A stretch of DNA of 64,000 nucleotides from Parietaria judaica (Eukaryota; Streptophyta; Magnoliopsida; Rosales; Urticaceae). The stretch lies in assembly GCA_954871525.1 (NCBI GenBank), contig OX940861.1, positions 7,548,842 through 7,612,841 on the forward strand. Reading direction: 5' to 3'. Below, in pieces: positions 1 to 13,209 of this stretch (its first letter is position 1; each line of letters opens with the position of its first letter). The notes under the pieces were generated by a model that saw only the letters and a list, made by a program, of their open reading frames with translations, did not search any database and was not told the origin of the DNA. The position numbers and the translations under genes were made by a program.

Positions 1-366
1 TCTCTTCTCCAAATTGTCGTTATATCTCTTTCGATAAAACACTTCCATGAATACCAAGAGAATTGGACGGCGAGTACGTTTGACGTTAACAAAATGAACT
101 TTAGGTATTATAGCCACAAAAAAAAAACTTTGGCCACATAATTAAAATAAAATGAAAAATTGAGTATTTTAGCCGCAGCTGACGTGGCGGTTTAAAAATG
201 ACATGTGAATGCCACGTAGGAGAAGAAACAGAGATTCACGATAATTGGACGGCGGGTACGTTTGACATTAACAGAGTGAACTTTGGGTATTATAGCCACC
301 AAAAAAAATTTTGAGCACATAATTAAAATAAAATAAGATATTGAATATTTTAGCCGCAGTTTACCC
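1..366. mobile_element. Mutator-like element, right-hand end, cut by window edge
   Basis: The segment ends in a terminus of the 'AGCCGCAGTTTACCC' type, matching the ends of the elements at 29144-30452 and elsewhere. Inside it, a unit of roughly 120 bp occurs twice as a diverged direct repeat (about 61-180 and 245-365), each beginning AATTGGACGGCG and ending TTTTAGCCGCAG. The left terminus and its target duplication lie outside the window, so the 9-bp duplication expected of this superfamily cannot be tested. Confidence 0.55.
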
Positions 367-1295
367 TTTAATTTTTAAAGTTACAAACACTGCAAGTGGG
401 ATAAAACAAAAGTGATATAAATTATGAATTGTGTATCAAAAGTCTGTTTACCAAAGCATGAATTTTTTAGTTTATAATTTATAAAATTGGAAGATATTAG
501 TATTAGACAATTATTACGGGAAAGATAAATGATCTATTTTGTCCTCTCGTGGTAAATTATTTTATAAAATGACTATATCAACTTCTGGTTATATATATAT
601 ATATATATATGTATATTATCTTATGTAGTATTTCAAATTATATTTTTTTTAATCCTTCTATCAAGTTATCGTAATAATCCTAAACGGTCTAATAAAGACA
701 AAAATATAAAGCCAATGACTATCCATATAAAATTAAAAAGTAGAAATCTATGTAAAGACAAAAAATATATATTTTTTTAAATAAATAAATTTGTCATAAA
801 GTTTTACTAAGTTAAGATTTTAGTTACACAAGCTTTAGGGTTTTATATCTTAGATACAAAGCCTCAAATTTAAAATATAAGATGTTGTTGAAAAAAATAT
901 ATGAAAAAACTAGGCAAATGTACAATGTTAATGAGTGTGATAGAATCATTCTATATCGTAATGAGCTATATAAAACAAAAATATAAAGTAATTAAGAGTG
1001 CTTGTAAATTTGTCCAAAGATATTTGGTGACATGAGCCTTTGGAGCACTAATATTTGTTTGTTTCATTGTTTGGCCTTGTAATGTGGTAATGTGACTTTC
1101 ATATTTTGACTGAAATAGTAAGTCTTAACTTTTACAATCATTGCATAAACAGATCATCAAATGTCACACATAAACAAACAAATAATTATCATTAATTAAC
1201 TTTAACATTAATCAATCAGCATTGTCAAATGCTATATCTAACTCAGGATAGAATTTAAAAGTAAAATAAAATAAGCAAATTCAAAGGCTCATTCA
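367..1295. other. AT-rich intergenic stretch
   Basis: No coding region or RNA gene is recognisable. It contains a (TA)n run near 589-610 and otherwise low-complexity AT-rich sequence. Confidence 0.5.
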
Positions 1296-1569
1296 TGTTA
1301 GGAATTTTGCCCTAATTCTCAATCCGAAAAACGATAAAAGCGATAAGCGAAATTGAAATCGACACCAGAATTATAGTGGTTCACTCCCAATGTAGGAGGT
1401 ACATCCACTTGCCGCTTGTAAATCTCGATCCACTATCAATCTCTCAATCGGAGTTTCTGGTTACACGCTCAATCTCGCCTCTCTCAATTTGTGTTATCAA
1501 ACGCACTAATGTCTGCTCTGCGTCGGATCTCAATAACGCTTCCGTGTAGATTAGACTTCACATGGAACA
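1296..1569 (-). repeat. Solo LTR, 274 bp, TSD ATTCA
   Basis: The segment begins TGTTAGGAAT and ends CATGGAACA, giving the TG...CA ends of an LTR with short inverted TGTT/AACA termini. It is flanked by the 5-bp direct repeat ATTCA (1291-1295 and 1570-1574). No internal retrotransposon sequence follows, which is the signature of LTR-LTR recombination. A diverged relative lies in opposite orientation at about 39094-39410. The minus orientation is inferred from that copy and is tentative. Confidence 0.65.
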
Positions 1570-2191
1570 ATTCAACCTTAGAATAGTAAAGACGTTAATT
1601 GATTAGCTTAAAGTACCTCTGAAAGCTCGATTGAGCTAAATTTGGAGATAATTGACATTTTTATTTTATTTTTATCAGAATTGAAAGATTGACACATTAT
1701 TATCCATGCAGTGACCGACTTTAACTTTAGAATCTAGTTTGTGGATAGATGAATCACGTGCCCAAAAAGTAGCAGTTCCAAGAAAGAACACACATAATTT
1801 TTTTTATATAATATACACACACATATCACATATAGTATTACATTTACATTTATATATCCATGCAAGTGTCCTTTTTAAAAAGTTGGTTTGGTTTAGTTTT
1901 GGAAAAGATGCTCAGAACGAATAAATATTCTTTATTGGCATATTCAAATTAAGAAGTCTATAAGCATTATATATATATATATATATACTATGTTTCTAGT
2001 TTCAAGATAAGGACTCTTTAGCTCGCTCAACCTTAATCACAAACTATTGTATTTAAACTTTAAAGAAGTGCTCATTCGAACTTATTAAGCTACAATAACT
2101 TGTAAAGCATAATATAATTTTGCATTTAATAAACCAATTCATAATAAGATCGAAATTCCAGTCATTATAATTTCAAACGCGGTTTTGTCTC
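1570..2191. other. AT-rich intergenic stretch
   Basis: No gene is supported. A (TA)n run lies near 1969-1987. A 61-residue open frame at 1739 has low-complexity composition and no recognisable domain. Confidence 0.45.
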
Positions 2192-2798
2192 TGTTATGGG
2201 TGATTTTCCCTAAATAAATTTTGGCTCAAAAACGCCCCCCTGAGACCCATATCTCAAACCGAGAAGCCCAAAAAGTGCGAAAACAATTTTCACTATTAGA
2301 ATAAAAGCTGAACAACAAAACGCGACAATCGCGCGCTATAACGGGATCTCAGATCGCCCTAAAAAGAACTGACGTGCCTTGTCAGGGCGCGACGCACCGT
2401 GTCAAGGCGCGAGAGGGACTAAAAGAGTTATTTTATTTATCTCGAGGTCCCTGGCCCCTCCTACAAATAGGAGCTTAATTTCATTTAAACAGTAATCCGA
2501 TTCAAACGCTCTCTACAACTATATAACTCCGTTTTATCTCTCATATCCGGCTAACGTCGGAGCGGCTGAGCTACCTAGAGAGAAGGCGCCGGAGGAATCC
2601 CCGACTCCCCGAAGATAAAGGCGGAGAAGTTAGCTAGAGAGGAGGCGCCAGAGGAAGGTCTGAACGTTGACCAACCCCCGTCTCTGCTATCGACCCCCGG
2701 CTCGCCCAGGCAAGCCCAGTCAACAAAAAGCGATGGACCCGGCCCAATATCCAGCTTTAGGCCGCTGCAGTATTTGATCCATTTTTTAGCGTCTAACA
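2192..2798 (+). repeat. Solo LTR, 607 bp, TSD GTCTC
   Basis: The segment starts TGTTATGGGT and ends GCGTCTAACA, with the 5-bp duplication GTCTC on both sides (2187-2191 and 2799-2803). It is clearly more GC-rich than its surroundings and has no coding sequence. A GACCCGGCCCAAT-type stretch near the right end resembles the composition of the larger solo LTR at 61010-62267. Family (gypsy or copia) cannot be set without an internal region; orientation is nominal. Confidence 0.75.
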
Positions 2799-2803
2799 GT
2801 CTC

Positions 2804-4377
2804 CATATATATATTTCTGGGTAAAATCATAAACAAATTAACTATTTGTTTTATCAATCTAACAACGAAATATCGAGCTATTTGGGACTCGACGATAGTG
2901 GAATGTCCGAAAGATATGACTTCATATTCATAATTTCCAGATAATACAACTTTTTGATTAATATTGCCAAATAGCCAATCAACCACATTAATAAATCACG
3001 AAAGACCGTATTACCCTTGTATTAACATGTATTAACTATATTAAAGTGTATTAACTAAGTTAATTTGTTTAAAAATAAATTAATTTTTTGTTAAAATTTC
3101 AATCATAATTTTTTATTTTTAAACAAATTAACTCAATTAATACACGTTAATATATATTTTCTGTAAACACAAGTAAATGTTCTTATTTTTAAGAAAAAAT
3201 AATTTTGTTAATACACGTTAATATGTTAAAAGGGTATTATAGGTATAAAATATGTTATTAAATAGCCACCTCATCAATTTGACTATTTTGCAAAGAAAAA
3301 GAAAATGTTGGATATTTGGCTAATCAAACGTTTCAATTTGACTATTAAGAGGCGAGCCATTTCTATGGTTATACAGTGGCCACAATATCACATTCACCAC
3401 CTCTTTTGGTTTGTAACTTTGTATCATTATTGTTTATAATTTAATTTTAGCTTTAGGGATATGATTTTTATTGGCGAGAACAAAAAGGGTAAAAAGACGT
3501 TCGTGCATGACACGTTTACCCAAGAACGTATAGGATGCCTCTGCATGGGATTATACGAAGGAAAGGCCTCCCATTGGCTGGGTACGCCTCACGAGAAATC
3601 ATCATCTTATTATTATTGCATTAACCTGATGGTCCCACTCAATTATTCAACTTTAAAATCTCTGCTTTTAATTGAGAAAAAAAAGAAGAAGAAAAAAAAG
3701 AGTTGAACACGAAGAACCCAAGTAGATTTGATTTGGGTTTTTTTCTTTTTTAGGAACCGAACAAAAAACAAGCTAAGCCCGAGGTGAAAAAAATCAGCAA
3801 AGTGATGAGTTTGAAATTGCTTTATCTTTTTTCGTCTTTGGCTCTTATAATTGTGGATGAAAAGAGAATCTGGTACACTCTCGTGATCTACTTTTAGCAA
3901 TGTGGGAAAGAGAGATATTACTACTCACCATGACCGAGTTGAAAGTCAAATAATCTCCAACTAAACATCAAAAGTGCCACTTAAGACACAACATTACCTT
4001 GGATTAGACATCTTTAAGACTTTACATTTTAATCTTTTAAATTATTATTAAAAATTGGTTACGAGGCCCCCAAACTTTATGTATTGATGCAATTCTTCTA
4101 TTGAACATCAATTATTGGTAGCAACCAACAATACCATCGATACTTTAAAAAAGTAACACATTATCTCATTATACATTGAAATGACGAAAAATGTTAACAT
4201 ATGCATAACACATGACTTATTCCAATCTATTATTATCAATTTATTACCGAACAAGATAAATGTAATAAATTATGAGATTATTGTAAATTGATTATTAAGG
4301 CTAATTATTCGTGAATAATTAAAATAAAAATATTTGTTAACTGAAATACACTTACATGAATCATGTATATATGAATT
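2804..4377. other. AT-rich intergenic stretch with an inverted repeat
   Basis: About 2994-3250 holds an imperfect inverted repeat built from TGTATTAAC/GTTAATACA-like words and bounded by TATTACCC and GGGTATTA, a possible small foldback element. No target duplication was found. The open frames near 3461 and 3643 consist largely of homopolymer translation and are not supported as genes. Confidence 0.35.
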
Positions 4378-4395
4378 TTTCATATCATTGATTTT

Positions 4396-4598
4396 TTTTT
4401 AATGGGGTGACACTATCGGCCAAGGTTACAATGCACTCTCGCATGACTTAGATATATTAAGTGTAAGAACAGGTGACACTATTGGCCAAGTTTACAATAA
4501 TGTAAAGGGGGCAATTATTTTGAGTCTCATGAGGGTTTGAACCCATGACCTCTTGAATAGAGGAACGGTGGAGTCACCACTTGGCCAAGCAAGCTTGG
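4396..4598 (-). mobile_element. tRNA-derived SINE with 18-bp TSD
   Basis: Read on the minus strand, the head contains an RNA polymerase III A box (TGGCCAAGTGG, complement of 4577-4587) and a B box (GGTTCAAACCC, complement of 4533-4543), as in tRNA-derived SINEs. The other end is a run of T on the plus strand, i.e. a 3' poly(A) tail in element orientation. The unit is flanked by the perfect duplication TTTCATATCATTGATTTT (4378-4395 and 4599-4616), as expected for target-primed reverse transcription. Confidence 0.8.
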
Positions 4599-4616
4599 TT
4601 TCATATCATTGATTTT

Positions 4617-5169
4617 AAAGGAGGTACAAAATTTAAATGTATTATTAGCCGAGTATATAAAAGAGGAAAAAAGAAAGGAAAAGATATGTAAAACAAAAAT
4701 AAAGGCAAAAAAAAGAGATAGGCTGATGATACTTGATGATCATTCCAGCACGAGTTGCACTTGCACTTGCATCATATACACCATGATGTGAGTTCCAACC
4801 AATCCATCACTGCCACGTGTCATCGGCATGGGATCACTGATCAGGAAGGACCATCGTGGTGACTATTCACGGAAGTGATGGTCTTCACCTCATTGACTTG
4901 TTCATCACTTTCATTTTGTGGTGACCGATTATAGTTAAGACGTTTATATCTTTTTATTTTCTGATAAAGGAAAATATATATTTTTTTTTTGCTCAACATA
5001 TTCCTTTACTTACACATATTTCTCTAAACATTTTTCTTTTAACCGATCGATAACACTTTGGACCGACCCCAATAATGAAAAAAAAAAAGAGAGAGTAAGA
5101 AATAAGCTACACGAACAAATTACAGAGGCATTGCATTGGACTGATCATTCACATTTTCATATCATGTCA
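4617..5169. other. Region downstream of the cytokinin dehydrogenase gene
   Basis: This holds the presumed 3' untranslated region and terminator of the adjacent minus-strand gene. No poly(A) signal can be assigned with confidence among the AT-rich words, and no other gene is seen. Confidence 0.4.
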
Positions 5170-8289
<3,120 letters not shown>

Positions 8290-8382
8290 TCAATTGGATT
8301 TCGCCGAAGAGGGATAGAGAGAGAGGATTTTAGAGCTTTGCTTTGTGTGTGTTTTCCTTTATTTGATTTGTCTCTCAGGTTT

Positions 8383-8393
8383 GCTTAAATAGC
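8383..8393 (-). promoter_or_regulatory. Probable TATA box of the CKX7-like gene
   Basis: The complement reads GCTATTTAAGC about 100 bases upstream of the ATG at 8286. It is followed by a CT/AC-rich leader typical of a plant 5' untranslated region. Position and sequence fit a TATA element, but no transcription start is known. Confidence 0.45.
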
Positions 8394-8404
8394 TGTTGAT
8401 TACG

Positions 8405-8519
8405 GTGGCTTTTGTTTTTTATTATTCTCGAGGTCAAATAATATAAATATAATTGTTGGTGGCTTTTGTTTTTTAATTTCTTTATTATTAATTCAGGTCA
8501 AATAATATAAATATAATTT
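8405..8519. repeat. Tandem duplication in the CKX7-like promoter
   Basis: A unit beginning GGTGGCTTTTGTTTTTTA and ending AGGTCAAATAATATAAATA occurs twice (about 8405-8455 and 8458-8519), with a small insertion in the second copy. It lies directly upstream of the putative TATA box and so falls in the proximal promoter. Confidence 0.7.
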
Positions 8520-8867
8520 GGGAGTATTAAATTCACGAGGAATTGGCTCTGCTGCCCAGCCCCTTAACCTTAAAGCTTAGAGATGTGCCCCTTAGTGCTT
8601 TCTTAGCATTTGATAAAAAGATATACACTGTTCCTAAAATTGCAAAATAAATATAATATATCGGAAAATGAGCAAAAACTATAGTCTTGACTCTGGACTC
8701 TTGAATATGTGTACGGTCATAAGAGCAAAAAGTTGTACTGATTATCAAACAAACATCTTGTACCCTCAAATACAATAATTAACTGAGATTCAAGATTATC
8801 TGTTAGTACTTTTAAGTTTTAACCATAACATTATCTGTTCATTTTTTTTTACAGAAATAAAAAGAAG

Positions 8868-10118
8868 CAAGGATTTGAATGCCCTTTTTTGCCGATAAAT
8901 CGTTTGCCGTTATCGACGGATTAATCGTTTGCCGATGGATTTATTCTTGGAAAACCTATAAAATTTATCGTTTGCCGTTATCGAACTTATTGATGGATTA
9001 ATCGGTTATCGATAGATTTATCGATGGAAAACTTATAAAATATTTTCATAACATAAAATACTAAATGTACTTTTTCCGCAATAATTGAAAAACGTCAAAT
9101 TACAAAACAAATTATGTCAGAATCACAGTTTCAAAATTATATACAATGTTACGAAATGAAGTTACATAAAAAAAATCGAAGAAATAGCTCAATTTAACCA
9201 ATTTCCAAAAACACATATACTTTTGCCGCAGTTGCAATTCGGGAAAACGTCAAATTAAAAAATAATATGTCAACCTCACATTTTATAAGTTATATAAAAT
9301 GTTATAAAATGATTTTACATCGAAACATTCGACTAACTAACTTAACTTAACCAATTTCTAAAAACTATGTACTTTTGCCGCAATAAGGTCATAATTTGGA
9401 AAAAACGTCAAATTACAAAAATAATTATCTCAAACTAAGAGTTTCCTAACTATATACAATGTTACAAAATGAAATTACATCAAAAAAATTTAAAAATATC
9501 TCACTATTTTCAGAAAATCGGTACTTTTGCCGCAATTAGAAACAATTTGCATAAACCCTAAAATATAACCCAAATCTGCAAAAAAAATAACAAAAATCAC
9601 ACAAACCATCTTAATTCATCTATATTCCATCATATACATAAAAAAAATCAATTTCAACTACAACATTTGATTCAAAACGTAAAATGTACAGTTAAACTAA
9701 TATGAAACTCAAAGTTTAACTTTCATTCAACCTAATAGCTTTCTAAGTAATTACTACAAATATATAATAAAAGTGCAAAAATTTGACATGATTCATACAT
9801 ATACAACATTTAAACTTCAAAACACTCAAGATCCACTAAAAAAAAACTCTAAAAATACCTTTAAATTCCAAAATTAAAAGAAGTTGGAACTTCGCCGCGA
9901 AAAAAGAAAAATTTACACCAGGGTTGACTTATCGTTTTTGACCGAAAAGTAGTTTGCTTTTCGAGAAAATACACTTGATAAGTTTGAGAGATAAGTAGCT
10001 TGCAATTCGAATCGAAAAATCGCGATAAGTATAAAACAAAAACGATTAGAGGAGATAAGTTATCGAGAAGTGGTTTTCAGCGATTAATCGCTCGATTATC
10101 GCAAAAATCGATTCCTTG
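8868..10118 (-). mobile_element. hAT-like non-autonomous element, copy 1 (1251 bp)
   Basis: The termini are CAAGGATTTGAATGCC at the left and ...ATTCCTTG at the right. The element is flanked by a perfect 8-bp duplication, AAAAGAAG (8860-8867 and 10119-10126), the length diagnostic of the hAT superfamily. It carries subterminal CGATAAATC/GATTAATCG words and several internal copies, about 150 bp apart, of a unit containing TACTTTTGCCGCA (complement GCGGCAAAAGTA). No transposase frame is present. The 1782-bp element at 43836-45617 is a homologous copy in opposite orientation. Confidence 0.85.
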
Positions 10119-10126
10119 AAAAGAAG

Positions 10127-10773
10127 TGAAAACTTATGAAGTACCATCATCAAAGCCAAACTACTAACATCAAAGCGAGGACATGCAAATATGTAAAGGG
10201 TGTGAACTCAAAACCGGTGCGGCCAACCGTTAATTTTTTATTCTTTTCACGGCCGGTCGTGGGTTAACCCTTGCGGCAAGAAACCGACCGCCAGAAGGAC
10301 CGGTTTACAGAGAGCCTTCAATATCCTGTTTATATCCTATTATGGATACCTTAGAGTGATTTTTTAATTATAATTTTCTTAATTATAATTTTCACAATTT
10401 TCATTTTTGAGCTTTAGTCAGTGTCACAATTAAAATAGATCATAATCATGCATTTAATTGGAAATCAGCGTCACCAATTTGTACATGTAAATGTGTATTT
10501 TGTCTTCTATACAAATTGCCTTAAAATTATTGTTGAGGAGCATTTAACGTGTGTCAAATATAGTGGTCCTCGATTGTTTATTATTGTGTCTTTGGTAGAT
10601 TTAATTAGACCTTTTAATTTACGTCATGCGCCTAAATAATTCTTCTTTAATTAATGACAGTAAACAACTAGCGATATTTCACCTTCTCTTAAAAATATTT
10701 TAATTAATTCGTAACATTTGTATCAATATTATATATTTAAATTACTTCTATTAGAATTTAGAACCTTGTATTC

Positions 10774-10815
<42 letters not shown>

Positions 10816-12096
10816 TCTAATGTCAACCACGAAATCATTAAAAAAATACCAATAAATAATAAGTCTCCGACTCAGGGAAAGAAAGAGTGTTGGATTGGGT
10901 CAGTGTAAGTGGTGTGGTGCTAACTTAATTAGTGCCATCAAATAAATATTAAAGCCGTCCCTATGAAATGAATAAATAAATACAAATAATAATAGAATAA
11001 AAAACAACATGTGAGATCCTCCATACGCATGCAACAAATATTAGACCATATAAATTAAAAGAGTGAACCGTTTTTAGTTATTATATAATTAGCATTATTT
11101 TTAATTAGTCAGCAATTGTGTGACTGGTTAAGCATTATATCATTAGATTTAAATGTCACCTTTCAGATATTAATTATGTTTTATTTTATCGCAAATAAGT
11201 CAACAATAACTTCCTCAAAAAGATGCACAAGCTACACACACACAACAGCACCCAATTGGCTACTTCTTAGTGTGCCCTTATAAGTGATAATATTTAATGT
11301 ATTTGACTGTATTTCAGTTACATTTTTGAAAGAATTTGACATTCATAAAGTTAGTAAATCCACAAAACTATTGACTTTAATTCATGATTTAATACTACCG
11401 GTGCAAAGAATCAAGTTTGGGTTGTGATTTTAAACATTAATTAGAATTTAGATGTCAATGTCACCACCAAAATATATTCTATGTACATACTATATTGGGA
11501 AGATTAATTCTAGAGATATGTACATTAATTTTTGTAAATATTGGGGTTCAAAAATTGGGAATATCAATTTTTTATTCTAAATTTCCACTGATCGTTATTT
11601 ATAAAAATAAATGTATGAATGATTGAATGTATTGTTTTAAAAAGTTTAGATTCTAAATTTCCAATTAAAAAAGAAGAAATTCATACAAGACTAAAATTGA
11701 CAGTGAGTGAGAATTACCATAAAACAAATAAATTATTAAAATTAAAAATTGTCGCTAGTTGTTTCAATCTGTTTAAGTGTGAGAATCAAAAGACTAATTA
11801 GCATTTGAAAAAAAAAATGCTACATATGATGAAATTATAACTGAGAATACAAAATTTGATTCTTCCAATTGTAAACAAAAATACAAACCATTGATTTAAA
11901 ATAGAAAGATATGCTCACCTGAAAAGTAAAAACAATAATTTAAATGAGTGTTGCGTGAGTATTTCTATAAAAGATTTTGCTGTGTATTTATTAAGTACAC
12001 ACGATTTAAAATTTTCCGAAAAAGAAAAAAAAATCTATGATTAAGTTTAATACATTCGGTTGTCAACAGAAAACAATGAGTTTCGTGCCGTTTAAT
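10127..12096. other. AT-rich intergenic stretch with an ATT microsatellite
   Basis: No gene is recognisable. A (TTA)n microsatellite spans about 10776-10813. A short GC-rich patch near 10217-10310 has CCGG-rich words that look repeat-derived, but no termini or duplication could be set. Confidence 0.45.
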
Positions 12097-12110
12097 AACT
12101 AGTGTTAGGC

Positions 12111-12217
12111 GGTGGTTGCTAAGATAGCCTAGTGGTAATTCCACACTACCTCCAAAGTGGGGGTTGTGAGTTCGATCCCCACGTGCAACAAAGCTGCCTT
12201 CAAAAAAAAAAAAAAAA
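12111..12217 (+). mobile_element. tRNA-derived SINE with 14-bp TSD
   Basis: A short unit with an A-box-like TAGCCTAGTGG and a B box GTTCGATCCCC ends in a run of 17 to 18 A residues. It is flanked by the perfect duplication AACTAGTGTTAGGC (12097-12110 and 12218-12231). At about 107 bp it is short for a SINE, but the pol III boxes, poly(A) tail and long duplication agree. It is not a functional tRNA gene: no cloverleaf or acceptor-stem pairing is evident. Confidence 0.8.
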
Positions 12218-12524
12218 AACTAGTGTTAGGCATAATTAATTAAAATCATTGTAATCGATTATTTATTTGGGACTTATTACTTAAGTCTACTCACGAGGAA
12301 ATATGCAAGTTTGTTTATTCAGATGATTAGGCATGAGACACGCGCCGTCATTAATTAATTAATGTTGCGTTAGTCATTTTATTATCATATATATAGTATT
12401 AGTATTTAGTCGTGCTTGTAAGAACGATCACATTATTAATTATGGCTAAGCATTACAAGAAGTAAGAAGCACCAAATTATAGCTCCATAGTCAACCTTTA
12501 AACAAATAGATTACTTATGAGTCA

Positions 12525-12861
12525 TAAACCTGTAAATACAGTAATCAGAAAACCGGATTTCCGATTTTTTTTTAAAAAAATCCGGAACCAGAAAATCCGG
12601 TTCCGGATTTTCTATATTTTTCGGAATCCGTTTTTTTTTTTTTAAAGAAAAAAGAAAAAAGAAAACCTATACTTTATAATTTATATATCAAACCGGTTTA
12701 TACTTTATAATTTATAAATTAAAAAAAAAAACAGAACAGAATCCGGAACCGGATTTTGCTTTCCGGAAAAAATCCGGAACCAGAAAATCCGGTTCCGGAT
12801 TTTTCCGGAACCGTGAAAAACAGAACCCGGATCCGGGGTCTGTTCTATATTTACAGGTTTA
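12525..12861. mobile_element. hAT-type MITE, twin copy A
   Basis: The ends are TAAACCTGTAAATA and TATTTACAGGTTTA, a perfect terminal inverted repeat. The interior is made of TCCGGAACC/GGTTCCGGA words able to form strong hairpins. An 8-bp spacer, CTTATGAC (12862-12869), separates it from copy B. The left flank, CTTATGAGTCA, looks like the same target sequence with a small change. There is no coding capacity. Confidence 0.7.
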
Positions 12862-12869
12862 CTTATGAC

Positions 12870-13201
12870 TAAACCTGTAAATACAGTAATCAGAAAACCG
12901 GATTTCCGGAATTTTTTTTTGAAAATCCGGAACCAGAAAATCCGGTTCCGGATTTTCTATATTTTCCGGAATCCGTTTTTTTTTTTAAAGAAAAAAGAAA
13001 AAAAAACCTATACTTTATAATTTATATATCAAACCGGTTTATACTTTATAATTTATATATTAAAAAAAAAACAGAACAGAATCCGGAACCGGATTTTGCT
13101 TTCCGGAAAAAATCCGGAACCAGAAAATCCGGTTCCGGATTTTTCCGGAACCGTGAAAAACAGAACCCGGATCCGGGTTCTGTTCTATATTTACAGGTTT
13201 A
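12870..13201. mobile_element. hAT-type MITE, twin copy B
   Basis: This is nearly the same sequence and the same orientation as copy A, with identical TAAACCTGTAAATA termini. It is flanked by CTTATGAC on the left and CTTACGAC (13202-13209) on the right, an 8-bp duplication with one mismatch. An open frame at 13096 translates the CCGGAACC words and is not a gene. Confidence 0.75.
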
Positions 13202-13209
13202 CTTACGAC

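Noticed and set aside
10217..10310. hAT-like MITE around the CCGGT-rich patch
   Set aside because: The candidate ends (CTCAAAACCGG and CTCTGTAAACCGG) match only partly and no 8-bp duplication flanks them.
12111..12217. Functional tRNA gene
   Set aside because: A and B boxes are present, but a cloverleaf and acceptor stem are not evident; the poly(A) tail and long duplication identify a SINE.
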